Source: Sulfurimonas sp. (GTDB lineage: Bacteria; Campylobacterota; Campylobacteria; Campylobacterales; Sulfurimonadaceae). From it: DNA of 64,000 nt. Under the pieces are notes generated by a model. The model worked only from the letters and a program-made list of their open reading frames with translations, made no database searches and was not told where the DNA came from. The stretch covers positions 124,001 to 188,000 of the forward strand of contig NZ_JAPHUF010000012.1 in the NCBI RefSeq assembly GCF_026196735.1, written 5' to 3'. A program made the position numbers and the translations under genes. Below, piece after piece: positions 43,949 to 52,360 of the stretch (its first letter is position 1; each line of letters begins with the position of its first letter).

Positions 43949-44764
43949 TTGTTAAAATTAATTCCAACACCGATTGGAAACATAGGCGATATATCGCTTA
44001 GAGCTATCGAAGCTTTAAGTGATGCCGATATACTTCTTTGCGAAGATACTCGCGTTACAAAAAAACTTATCCACATTTTAAAAGAGCGCTACAATACTTC
44101 TTTTAAAGAAAATCAAGAGTTTATTTCACTTCACTCACATAACGAAAAAGATTTTATTGAAAAACTAGAGCCATCCTTTTTTGAACAAAATATTATTTAT
44201 GCCAGTGATGCAGGAATGCCTGGTATTAGTGACCCTGGACAGGCTTTGGTCCGATATGCCCAAGACAATGAAATAGAGTATGATATTTTACCTGGTGCAA
44301 ATGCAGTTCTTACGGCATTTGTAGCTAGCGGATTTGTTGATACGAAGATGCTGTTTTGGGGATTTTTACCACACAAGGGCAAAGATAGAGCTGCTTCACT
44401 TCAAGGCGCGCTAAACAGTGGCTATACGACAATCCTTTATGAATCACCACATAGATTAGAAAAATTTCTCAATGAACTTTCACATGAAGATGGCGAGAGA
44501 AAGATATTTTTGGCTAAAGAGCTTACTAAAAAGTTTCAAAAGTATGTTTTTGGGACAGCAAAAGAGTGTCTTGCTAAATTAGACAATAATTTTAGAGGCG
44601 AATGGGTTGTTGTAATAGAAGCTGGAGATTTTCATAACTACAGTGCAGTAAGTCAAAATGATATTTTAGAGCTTGATTTACCAAAAAAGACGCAGGCAAA
44701 GCTTATCAGCAAAATAACTGGTGAAAACACAAAAGCTTGTTATGAACGACTACTAAATATATAA
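43949..44764 (+). CDS. rsmI: 16S rRNA (cytidine-1402-2'-O)-methyltransferase RsmI
   Basis: This tetrapyrrole-methylase-fold enzyme of 271 residues methylates the ribose of C1402 in 16S rRNA. It starts at TTG, and the second residue onward gives the conserved LIPTPIGNIGDISLRAIEALSDAD. Further motifs are LCEDTRVTKKLI, YASDAGMPGISDPGQALV, LPGANAVLTAFVASGF, FLPHKGKDR and LYESPHRLEKFL. The C-terminal region is slightly divergent, as in other Campylobacterota. It is probably cotranscribed with rpmE. Confidence 0.94.
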   Translation: MLKLIPTPIGNIGDISLRAIEALSDADILLCEDTRVTKKLIHILKERYNTSFKENQEFISLHSHNEKDFIEKLEPSFFEQNIIYASDAGMPGISDPGQALVRYAQDNEIEYDILPGANAVLTAFVASGFVDTKMLFWGFLPHKGKDRAASLQGALNSGYTTILYESPHRLEKFLNELSHEDGERKIFLAKELTKKFQKYVFGTAKECLAKLDNNFRGEWVVVIEAGDFHNYSAVSQNDILELDLPKKTQAKLISKITGENTKACYERLLNI

Positions 44765-44814
44765 GAAAATCAATCAAAAACCATTTCTTTATCTTTTTTA
44801 GGTAGAATGTCTTT

Positions 44815-45495
44815 ATGTTAATTTATGCAAAACAACCAATCAATTATATTATTAAAAACCATCCTGAGAGAATCAAGACTCTTTATCTCGCAAAAGAGAT
44901 AGACAAAAAAGAGTATTCTCGTCTAATGAAGATGAATTTTGAGATTAAAAGAATTCCATCAGATGCCGCAGGAAAAATGTGTAAAAATGCTTCTCATCAA
45001 GGTATTTTAGCAGAGGTTGACGACTTTAAACTATATGATTACCAGTCATTTTTAAATCGAGAATTTGTACTCGTTTTATCAGGACTAACAGATATTGGAA
45101 ATATCGGTGCCATTGTTAGAACTGCTTACGCTTTAGGCGTTGATGCCATCATTGCATGCGGGGTTAAACAACTGCCATTTGAAGGCATCTTGCGTACAAG
45201 TACCGGCGCTCTTTATGATATGCCCTTTGCATTAGAGAGTAATATTCATAATGTTATGAACGATTTGAAAACATCAGGTTTTACTACTTATGGAGCCGAT
45301 ATGGGCGGCACAGATATACGAGATGTAAAAGTCAAACAAAAAAGAGCTCTATTTCTCGGAAGTGAAGGCGAAGGTCTGACTTCTAGAGTAAGTTCAAAAT
45401 TGGATGAAGTTGTCAGCATAAAGATGTCACATGAATTTGACTCTTTAAATGTAAGTGTCGCTGGAGCTATTTTAATGGATAGGATGAGAATATGA
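44815..45495 (+). CDS. rlmB: 23S rRNA (guanosine-2251-2'-O)-methyltransferase RlmB (TrmH family)
   Basis: This SPOUT methyltransferase of the SpoU family has 226 residues. An N-terminal RNA-binding domain (about 1-75, YAKQPINYIIKNHPERIKTLYLAKE) precedes the catalytic domain with GLTDIGNIGAIVRTAYALGVDAII (motif 1), LFLGSEGEGLT (motif 2) and SLNVSVAGAILMDR (motif 3). RlmB methylates G2251 in the peptidyl-transferase centre; tRNA methylation (TrmH) is less likely given the N-terminal domain. It overlaps the next gene by 4 bp (ATGA), so the downstream two uncharacterised genes are in the same operon. Confidence 0.88.
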   Translation: MLIYAKQPINYIIKNHPERIKTLYLAKEIDKKEYSRLMKMNFEIKRIPSDAAGKMCKNASHQGILAEVDDFKLYDYQSFLNREFVLVLSGLTDIGNIGAIVRTAYALGVDAIIACGVKQLPFEGILRTSTGALYDMPFALESNIHNVMNDLKTSGFTTYGADMGGTDIRDVKVKQKRALFLGSEGEGLTSRVSSKLDEVVSIKMSHEFDSLNVSVAGAILMDRMRI

Positions 45496-46310
45496 GTGAA
45501 GATTTTAACAAATTAAAAGATATCGGTATTCAAAAGATTCATGAGACAACCCACATATCGAGACTACATGTACAATCTTTTTTAGATGAGAATTTTGATG
45601 ATATGACAAAAATCCAGTTTTTAGGTTTTGTCTCGATACTTGAGAGAGAGTACGGAGTAGATTTGAGTGATTTAAAAGCAAAATTTTTAGAAAATTTTGC
45701 TGCAGAGACAAAAAAAATTGAAGCAGAAGAAGAGGAAGGTGAAGCTAAATTATTTTTAACAAAGAAAAAAAGAAATTTTACAGTAGTGTATATAGCAATA
45801 GCTCTAATTATATTTGTACTTGTTGCAACATCTACTCTTATGGATTCAAATAATACTTCCTCAGAAATTGAGACAATAGATAACAGCATGATTGAAAATG
45901 CTAAAAACAATATGGCAGTGACTTCTGAAGATATAAACAGTTCTGCAATTGAAGAAAACGAAGAAAACAATGAAAGCATCTCCGAAGTAAAAGAGCAAGA
46001 GCCATTAAAACAAGCAGATAAAAGTGAAGTTTTATCTTTTAAAATTATCCCAAAACATAAATTGTGGTTAGGTTATATTGACTTGTCAACACATAAAAGA
46101 GATCAAAAACTATTTTCAGATGAATTATCGCTTGATCCAGACAAAAACTGGCTTTTGACGCTTGGTCACGGCTATATAAGCATAGAGATAAATGGTGAAA
46201 CTAAAGAGTTCACAAATCCTAAAACAGTAAGATTTTCATACATAAACAAAGAGTTAAAAGAGTTGAGTTTTCAAGAATTTAAGAAATTAAACAGAGATAG
46301 TGAATGGTAA
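45492..46310 (+). CDS. Uncharacterised single-pass membrane protein (RodZ-like layout)
   Basis: This 272-residue protein is not assigned to a named family with certainty. It has a helical cytosolic N-terminal domain (KLKDIGIQKIHETTHISRLHVQSFLDENF and LGFVSILEREYGVDLSDLKAKF), a basic stop and a transmembrane helix near residues 96-117 (VVYIAIALIIFVLVATSTLM). A low-complexity Glu/Asn/Ser linker and a periplasmic beta-rich domain (KLWLGYIDLSTHKRDQKLFSDELSL, GHGYISIEINGETKEF) follow. The order helix domain, membrane helix, linker and periplasmic beta domain is like RodZ, a cell-shape protein. It overlaps the genes on both sides, suggesting one operon and a joint function with the next gene. Confidence 0.8.
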   Translation: MSEDFNKLKDIGIQKIHETTHISRLHVQSFLDENFDDMTKIQFLGFVSILEREYGVDLSDLKAKFLENFAAETKKIEAEEEEGEAKLFLTKKKRNFTVVYIAIALIIFVLVATSTLMDSNNTSSEIETIDNSMIENAKNNMAVTSEDINSSAIEENEENNESISEVKEQEPLKQADKSEVLSFKIIPKHKLWLGYIDLSTHKRDQKLFSDELSLDPDKNWLLTLGHGYISIEINGETKEFTNPKTVRFSYINKELKELSFQEFKKLNRDSEW

Positions 46311-47191
46311 AAATATTTTTAGTTTTGTTGCTGTTTTTCTCTTTATCTTTCGCAGATGAGATGCAAGAGATAGAAGATGAAGATCTTTTAATTAAAAAAA
46401 TTGAGAGTTTGATAGAGCCAGAAGTATTTGCTAAAGATAAGGCCTATATTGATATTATTTTTTCTCCAAAAGAAGATTATTACACCGATGATGGTAGAGT
46501 AGATTCTGTAAAAGTAATAGAGACTCTTAAAGCACATGGTGTGCTAAATCTGTTTTTTAAAAAACCTCGCGAGATAAATATTAGTTTTAAAACTGAGGGA
46601 ACACCGCTGTTTTTTGTGAAAATTATGAGCGATACTCTTAGAAATATAGGCTACTATAGATATGTAACAGAAAAATCAAACCTAATAAATTCTGAGTTTA
46701 CATGGAATATCAGTTTAACTTCTGAATATGCTGCAGACCCTCTTATACTTAGTAAAGAGTTAAACAAAAGCGGTTGTAAAATAGTTGATGTGATTAGAGA
46801 GTCAGCAACTGACTGGGTATATATTATTGATATGAAAAATTCAAGACTTAATACAAAGGTTATTGAAGAGGGACAGGAAATAAAGCTAAAAAGATCACTC
46901 TACTCATACTGGCTGGATGTATCGAAGATAAAACAACTACGCATTACAAGCTCATTTAGAAATAACTGGTATCCATATATTGCCTATTATGATAAATCTT
47001 TAAATTTATTAAGAGTTGTAAAAAGAGATGTTAAAAGAAGAAGCATAACTCTTAACATGAAAGAAAATACTCATTATTTGAAAATTTCAGATATTTATAC
47101 TCTTAAAAATATAAAAGATGCTTTGGTCTTAACGCCAATAGGCTCAAGAGCAGAACAAACAAAAGAAACAAATACAGTAGAAGAAAACTAA
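46304..47191 (+). CDS. Uncharacterised periplasmic protein
   Basis: This 295-residue protein has a signal peptide (MVKIFLVLLLFFSLSFA, cleavage before DEMQ) and no further membrane helix, so it is periplasmic or weakly anchored. The family is not recognised. Beta-strand-like segments (DSVKVIETLKAHGVLNLFF, EINISFKTEGTPLFFVKIMSDTLRNIGYY, YLKISDIYTLKNIKDALVL) and a repeated basic-aromatic pattern (LKRSLYSYWLDVSKIKQLRITSSFRNNWYPYIAYYD) suggest a folded beta domain. It overlaps the preceding gene by 7 bp. The pair may act together at the cell envelope, but this is inferred from gene order only. Confidence 0.78.
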   Translation: MVKIFLVLLLFFSLSFADEMQEIEDEDLLIKKIESLIEPEVFAKDKAYIDIIFSPKEDYYTDDGRVDSVKVIETLKAHGVLNLFFKKPREINISFKTEGTPLFFVKIMSDTLRNIGYYRYVTEKSNLINSEFTWNISLTSEYAADPLILSKELNKSGCKIVDVIRESATDWVYIIDMKNSRLNTKVIEEGQEIKLKRSLYSYWLDVSKIKQLRITSSFRNNWYPYIAYYDKSLNLLRVVKRDVKRRSITLNMKENTHYLKISDIYTLKNIKDALVLTPIGSRAEQTKETNTVEEN

Positions 47192-47254
47192 AAAAGTAGT
47201 TTTTTATCAAAATTTTTCGCTAAAATGTCATTAATTATTTAATCAGGAATTTTG

Positions 47255-48475
47255 ATGTTTGACGAAATACAATTTGACAAGATGAAAAGACTACCAAAGT
47301 ATGTATTTGCTGAGGTAAATGACCTTAAGATGGCAGAGCGTAGAGCTGGTGCTGATGTTATTGATTTTTCTATGGGTAATCCAGATGGCGATACCCCTGA
47401 ACATATTAGAGAGAAGCTTATCGAGTCTGCCCAAAAGACAAAGACACACGGGTACTCAACTTCTAAAGGTATTCCTAAACTTCTGATGGCTATTTCTGAT
47501 TGGTACAAAAGAAGATACGACTGTGATTTAGACCCGATGACAGAGTGTGTTGCTACTATGGGTTCTAAAGAGGGTTATGCTCATCTTACTTACGCAGTAA
47601 CCAATCCAGGCGATACAGCCGTTGTTCCAGACCCTACTTACCCTATACACGAGTACTCTTTTATATTGGCTGGCGGAAATGTTGTAAAGTTTGGGATAGA
47701 GTTTGACGAGCATTTTAGACTTGATGAGGATAAATTTTTTGTAGACTTAGACAGAGTCCTCAAAGAGAGTTCACCTAAGCCAAAATATGTTTTAGTTAAC
47801 TTTCCTCACAACCCTACAACTGTTACGGTAACTCAAGAATTTTATGTAAAACTCGTACACATGGCAAAAGAGAGAAGGTTTTATGTAATAAGCGATATCG
47901 CTTATGGAGATATAACTTTTGATGGATATGTTACTCCTTCGATTATGAGTGTTCCGGGTGCAAAAGATGTGGCAGTTGAGTCTTTTACACTCTCAAAAAG
48001 TTACAATATGGCTGGTTGGCGTGTTGGTTTCTTTGTAGGAAACAAAAAACTTATAGGCGCTCTTCAAAAGATAAAGTCTTGGTTGGATTATGGAATGTTC
48101 ACTCCTATCCAAGTTGCAGCTACTGTTGCACTAAATGGAGACCAGCAGTGTGTTAGAGACATCACAGCAAAATATGACCATCGTCAAAAAGTTTTGCTAG
48201 AGGCATTTGAGAGAGCCGGCTGGAAAATAAATAAAAATGAAGCTAGTATGTTTGTTTGGGCAAAACTTCCGGAGTGTGTAGAGCATTTAGGCTCTTTGGA
48301 GTTCTCAAAAAGACTTTTAACACAAGCTGGCGTTGCAGTTGCTCCGGGTATTGGTTTTGGTGCTTACGGTGAAGGTTATGTCCGTATCGCTCTTATTGAA
48401 AATGACAATCGTATCCGCCAAGCGGCAAGAAATATCAAAGAGTTTTTAAAACAGTTTAAGAAGGAAGAAAAATAA
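47255..48475 (+). CDS. Class I aminotransferase (AlaC / LL-diaminopimelate aminotransferase-like)
   Basis: This PLP-dependent aminotransferase of 406 residues starts at the ATG at 47255 (AGGA ribosome binding site), not the TTG one codon earlier. The PLP lysine is in SFTLSKSYNMAGWRVGFFVGN. NFPHNPTTVTV, SDIAYGDITFDG and SMGNPDGDTPEHI are characteristic of the AlaC/DapL-like branch, which transaminates alanine or related acids. In Campylobacterota such genes are often annotated as LL-diaminopimelate aminotransferases, but the exact substrate is not shown by sequence. It lies 1 bp before hom and is probably cotranscribed with it, giving an amino-acid biosynthesis unit. Confidence 0.9.
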   Translation: MFDEIQFDKMKRLPKYVFAEVNDLKMAERRAGADVIDFSMGNPDGDTPEHIREKLIESAQKTKTHGYSTSKGIPKLLMAISDWYKRRYDCDLDPMTECVATMGSKEGYAHLTYAVTNPGDTAVVPDPTYPIHEYSFILAGGNVVKFGIEFDEHFRLDEDKFFVDLDRVLKESSPKPKYVLVNFPHNPTTVTVTQEFYVKLVHMAKERRFYVISDIAYGDITFDGYVTPSIMSVPGAKDVAVESFTLSKSYNMAGWRVGFFVGNKKLIGALQKIKSWLDYGMFTPIQVAATVALNGDQQCVRDITAKYDHRQKVLLEAFERAGWKINKNEASMFVWAKLPECVEHLGSLEFSKRLLTQAGVAVAPGIGFGAYGEGYVRIALIENDNRIRQAARNIKEFLKQFKKEEK

Positions 48476-48476
48476 T

Positions 48477-49739
48477 ATGATAAAAGTAGGAATAATCGGC
48501 GTTGGAACTGTTGGAACAAGCGTAGTAAATATTTTAAAAGACAACGCTGATGTTATTTCTGCTCGTGCAGGTGTTGATATAGTAGTAAAAAGCGGAGTTG
48601 TTAAAAATCTCTCTAAAGATAGAGGCTTAGACATAATTCTGACAGACAATGTTGATGATATTTTAAATGATGATGAGATTGATATTGTTGTAGAACTTAT
48701 GGGTGGAGTTGAAGAGCCGTTAGAAGTTGTAAAGCGCGCACTTAAAGGCGGCAAGGCAGTTGTCACTGCAAATAAAGCACTTCTGGCATATCACCGTTAT
48801 GAACTAGCAGAACTAGCAAAAGATATTGCTTTTGAATATGAAGCAGCTGTTGCCGGCGGAATTCCTATTATCAATGCTCTTCGTGATGGTTTATCTGCAA
48901 ATCACATAGAGTCAATTATGGGTATTATGAACGGTACATGTAACTATATGATGACAAAGATGACTAACGAGGGTGTAGCTTATGATGACATTTTAAAGGA
49001 GTCTCAAGAGCTAGGTTATGCAGAGGCTGATCCATCATTTGATGTTGGTGGATATGATGCTGCACATAAACTTCTTATCCTAGCTAGTATTGCCTATGGA
49101 ATAGATGCGAAACCTGAAGATATCTTGATTGAGGGTATTGAACATGTAACTCAGGATGATATCTCATTTGCAAAAGAGTTCGGTTATGCTATAAAACTTT
49201 TAGGAATTGCCAAAAAAGACGGTAATGAAGTAGAACTTCGTGTTCATGCTTGTTTGATTTCTCAAAATGAGATGATTGCGAAAATTGACGGTGTTATGAA
49301 CGGAATCAGTGTTGTTGGAGATAAAGTAGGAGAGACACTTTATTATGGACCTGGTGCCGGTGGAGATGCAACTGCATCTGCCGTGGTAGCAAATATCATC
49401 GATATTGCAAGAAGCGGTAAAAGTACACCAATGCTTGGTTTTGATAAACCTATGGAAGGTAAGCAGCTAACATTGAAACCAACAGAAAATATTGAGTCAA
49501 AATATTATCTTCGTATTAATGTCTCTGATAGAACCGGTGTTTTAGCTAAAATTACTAAAGTGTTTGAAGAGAATAATATTTCTGTTGAGACTATGCTTCA
49601 GCGACAAGCTTCAACAGGCTCTGCAAACTTACTTATTTCAACTCACACGGCTCTTGAGAGAGATATTCAAAAAATGATCAAAGAGATAGTATCTCTGGAT
49701 TTTGTAAATTCTACTCCAGTAATGATTAGGATGGTGTAA
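48477..49739 (+). CDS. hom: Homoserine dehydrogenase
   Basis: This enzyme reduces aspartate semialdehyde to homoserine for threonine and methionine. The 420-residue protein has the N-terminal Rossmann fold (VGIIGVGTVGTSVVNIL), KGGKAVVTANKALLAYH, the catalytic VAGGIPIINALRDGLSANHI with IMGIMNGTCNYMMTKM, and EADPSFDVGGYDAAHKLLILASIAYG. A C-terminal ACT domain (YYLRINVSDRTGVLAKITKVFEENNISVETMLQ) suggests feedback control by an amino acid. Its 3' end overlaps that of the converging proB by 14 bp. Confidence 0.96.
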   Translation: MIKVGIIGVGTVGTSVVNILKDNADVISARAGVDIVVKSGVVKNLSKDRGLDIILTDNVDDILNDDEIDIVVELMGGVEEPLEVVKRALKGGKAVVTANKALLAYHRYELAELAKDIAFEYEAAVAGGIPIINALRDGLSANHIESIMGIMNGTCNYMMTKMTNEGVAYDDILKESQELGYAEADPSFDVGGYDAAHKLLILASIAYGIDAKPEDILIEGIEHVTQDDISFAKEFGYAIKLLGIAKKDGNEVELRVHACLISQNEMIAKIDGVMNGISVVGDKVGETLYYGPGAGGDATASAVVANIIDIARSGKSTPMLGFDKPMEGKQLTLKPTENIESKYYLRINVSDRTGVLAKITKVFEENNISVETMLQRQASTGSANLLISTHTALERDIQKMIKEIVSLDFVNSTPVMIRMV

Positions 49740-50514
49740 TATTAGAGGCTGCTGCTTTTGGCATAAAAACAGTTCCCAGATTGTGCTCGGAGTTTAGTAG
49801 ATAAGACTCCGCTGAGTCTAAATCAAAACCATTGCACAGAAACATTTTCCCACCTCTTTTCATTAGAAAATCCGCAGCTTTTAATTTTGTAACAATTCCA
49901 CCCGTAGCAAATTCGTTTCCAGGAGAACTCTCTTCATCAAGGGCGCCATCGGGAATAGTGTCTATGGTTTTAAAAAGTTTTGCATCTTTGTGCTCACTCG
50001 GATTTTTGTCGTAATAACCATCTATATCACTAAGTATTACAAGTAAATCTGCACCGGTTGCATATGTCACAGTAGCTGAAAGCGTATCATTGTCTCCAAA
50101 GAGCTGTTCGGGTGTGGAAGTGATATCATTTTCATTAACGATGGGAAGAATATCGTTCTCTAGGTGTGCATCAATGATTTCTTGAAACATTTTTGTTCTT
50201 TTTCTGGAGTCAAAATCATCTTCTGTAAGCAGTATCTGTGCAGTATCAATACCATATATATCAAATTTTTTCTTATATGAAGTCATTAGTATAGGCTGAC
50301 CGGCTGCTGCAAGGGCTTTTTTGCCTATCTGTTTTCTTTTGTCCAGCTTTAGAGCTGAGTATCCGGCAGCGACTGCCCCTGATGTAACTAAAATCACATC
50401 ATATTTCTTTTTTACTTTTGCAATTAATGAGACAAGATTAAGCATTCTCTCTTTGGCTATATTGTTGTTTTGTGTCAAAACAGCACTACCGACTTTTATC
50501 ACTATTCTTTGCAT
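49726..50514 (-). CDS. proB: Glutamate 5-kinase (without PUA domain)
   Basis: This enzyme phosphorylates glutamate in the first step of proline synthesis. The 262-residue protein consists of the amino-acid-kinase domain alone: RIVIKVGSAVL at the N-terminus, VTSGAVAAG, QILLTEDDF, ILPIVNENDI, DLLVILSDIDGYYDKNP and EFATGGIVTKLKAADFLMKRGG. The C-terminal PUA domain of E. coli ProB (about 100 residues) is absent, which is usual in this phylum. It stands alone on the minus strand, converging with hom. Confidence 0.93.
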   Translation of the reverse strand: MQRIVIKVGSAVLTQNNNIAKERMLNLVSLIAKVKKKYDVILVTSGAVAAGYSALKLDKRKQIGKKALAAAGQPILMTSYKKKFDIYGIDTAQILLTEDDFDSRKRTKMFQEIIDAHLENDILPIVNENDITSTPEQLFGDNDTLSATVTYATGADLLVILSDIDGYYDKNPSEHKDAKLFKTIDTIPDGALDEESSPGNEFATGGIVTKLKAADFLMKRGGKMFLCNGFDLDSAESYLLNSEHNLGTVFMPKAAASNITPS

Positions 50515-50611
50515 TAGTTACCTTTATTGTTGTAAATGTCTTACAATATAGCATAATAAATTTAACTGATTATTAATTGTGTTGTTAAAGTTTGTGTAAA
50601 GTTTTGGCTTC

Positions 50612-51442
50612 TTACACTTTTAAGATAACGACATCTTTTTTTGAGTTTTCCAATATGTCAAGTGCGTAAAAACTTACACTTCCTGTTGTGTGAACTGCTA
50701 GTAAGTCAAAATTGATATCTTCAACTTCACTCTCAAATAATTTTGGGTTTAGTGAACTTTTACGAACATTGCCTGATATTTTTATATCTTTTGGCAGCTC
50801 TAAAGAGTCTATAAAAGTATCTAGTTTTTGTCTAGATTCTTGCATCAATGAGAATTGATACTCAGCAATATCTGTATCATTAAAGCCATAAGTGTTTAAT
50901 CTGTTTTCAAAGGGAACTTGATAAAAATTCAAAAGTTGTATATTTAAACTAGGAAATATATTGACTACTTTTTTTATAGCTTCTTTTGAATTATTAGAAA
51001 AATCTGTAAGCAATAAAAGATTTTTGTACTTTAACTCATGGTCATTTTTTACAATCAAAACAGGAACGAAAGAATTTCTGATTATATCTTTTGTGTGCGA
51101 TCCCATATAAGTATCACCTAGAAAAAATGTCTCTCCGCTTTTGCCCATAATAATCAAGTCACTATTTAAAATTTGTGCAGCTTTTGCTATCTCGTTTTTT
51201 ATTTTTCCGTTGACACAGTGGAAGTTTTTATCGTTTATATCAGGAAATTTTTCACTAAGTTTTTTGATGCTATGTTCTCTTATGTAGCTTAAATCTTTTT
51301 TTGGTGAAAAAAATGAGTTTTCAACAACATGAACAACATGTACGGAGCCATCAAATTTTTTTGTAAAATTTATAGCTTTTTGTAGTACCTTAAGACTATC
51401 ATCCGAAAAATCTATAGCTACTAAAGTTTTAAGCCTATTCAT
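50612..51442 (-). CDS. Universal stress protein, two tandem Usp domains
   Basis: This is a 276-residue cytosolic protein with two UspA-like domains. The first (about 1-135) begins KTLVAIDFSDDSLKVLQKAINF and includes SDLIIMGKSGETFFLGDTYMGSHTKDIIRNSFVPVLIVKND, with the G-x2-G-x9-G-(S/T) ATP-type loop. The second (about 140-276) begins KNLLLLTDFSNNSKEAIKKVVNIF and ends in FDLLAVHTTGSVSFYALDILENSKKDVVILKV, a weaker version of the same loop. Such proteins help survival under stress, and the ATP binding of the first half seems better preserved. It is divergent from the SDR gene and has no obvious functional partner here. Confidence 0.88.
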   Translation of the reverse strand: MNRLKTLVAIDFSDDSLKVLQKAINFTKKFDGSVHVVHVVENSFFSPKKDLSYIREHSIKKLSEKFPDINDKNFHCVNGKIKNEIAKAAQILNSDLIIMGKSGETFFLGDTYMGSHTKDIIRNSFVPVLIVKNDHELKYKNLLLLTDFSNNSKEAIKKVVNIFPSLNIQLLNFYQVPFENRLNTYGFNDTDIAEYQFSLMQESRQKLDTFIDSLELPKDIKISGNVRKSSLNPKLFESEVEDINFDLLAVHTTGSVSFYALDILENSKKDVVILKV

Positions 51443-51534
51443 TATGTATCTCCACTGTTTTAACTGCTTAAAGTATATCTTTTTATTGTAAATTAATTAT
51501 ATGATACAATTTATCAAATTTAAAGGAAGCAAAG

Positions 51535-52266
51535 TTGAAAATACTTATAACCGGTGCAAGTAGCGGAATTGGTGCAGAGTTGGCAAGACTCTATGCATCT
51601 GCGGACAATGAGCTGATATTGCTTGCTCGCCGTGAAGATAAACTTTTCAAATTAAGACACGAGCTGTTTGAGGTATCTAAAAGTGTAGATATTATAATAG
51701 CTGATGTTTCAGATTTTGAAAAACTGCAAGAAAAAATCAGAGATATCGGTGCTGTTGACATGGTTATTTTAAATGCCGGAATATCCATAGGGCACTCTTT
51801 AGAGATAACCCCGTTTAATGATTTTAAAAAACTTTTTGAGGTAAACCTATTTGCTAATCACGCGATTTTAGAAGTTTTGCTGCCCTTATTTAAAAAGAAA
51901 AAAATCGGTAAGATAGTTTTTATCTCATCACTTGCTTCACTTATAGCTATGCCAAGCTCAAAAGCCTATAGTGCTTCAAAAAGAGCCTTGAATGCTTATG
52001 CAGAGTCTGTTAGATATAAGTACAAAAATGATGGTATAAAAGTTATAAATATTTTGCCGGGATTTATCAAAAGTGAACTCACCGATAAAAATGAGTTTAA
52101 GATGCCTTTTCTTTTAAGTACTGAGGATGGAAGTAGAAAAATTTACAATGCCATAGAGAAAGAGAAACGATTTTACGCATTTCCTCTTAGATTTTATTTA
52201 ATCATTAAAATTTTAAATCTACTTCCGCAATTTTTAAGAGATAAAATTGTAAACTCACTCTATTAA
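51535..52266 (+). CDS. Short-chain dehydrogenase/reductase
   Basis: This is a 243-residue NAD(P)-dependent oxidoreductase of the classical SDR family. It starts at TTG after a good AAGGAAG ribosome binding site. The cofactor motif is ILITGASSGIGAELARLYA, then VILNAGIS, the catalytic Ser in VFISSLASLIAMPSSKAYSASKRAL with the YxxxK dyad, and the LPGFIKSEL loop. The C-terminal hydrophobic tail (FPLRFYLIIKILNLLPQFL) may touch the membrane and is typical of the DltE/YqjQ-like subgroup. The substrate is unknown. Confidence 0.88.
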   Translation: MKILITGASSGIGAELARLYASADNELILLARREDKLFKLRHELFEVSKSVDIIIADVSDFEKLQEKIRDIGAVDMVILNAGISIGHSLEITPFNDFKKLFEVNLFANHAILEVLLPLFKKKKIGKIVFISSLASLIAMPSSKAYSASKRALNAYAESVRYKYKNDGIKVINILPGFIKSELTDKNEFKMPFLLSTEDGSRKIYNAIEKEKRFYAFPLRFYLIIKILNLLPQFLRDKIVNSLY

Positions 52267-52297
52267 TTTTGCACACCAAATGCAACAAAGTCACATT

Positions 52298-52347
52298 AGG
52301 CTGCGCTAAAGCTCGTGGCACTAAAGCTAGCCTCTAAAGAGGCAGAA
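52298..52347 (+). promoter_or_regulatory. Leader hairpins before the formate-dehydrogenase-like gene
   Basis: AGGCT (52298-52302) can pair with AGCCT (52329-52333), while the overlapping GCCTC-TAAA-GAGGC hairpin (52330-52343) uses the same bases, so the two are mutually exclusive. CTAAAGCT is repeated at 52306 and 52321. The second hairpin, with its CTAAAGCT prefix and AGA suffix, resembles 31018-31044 after petC. It lies 18 bp before the ATG. Confidence 0.4.
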
Positions 52348-52360
52348 AAAGTAGGTTTTT

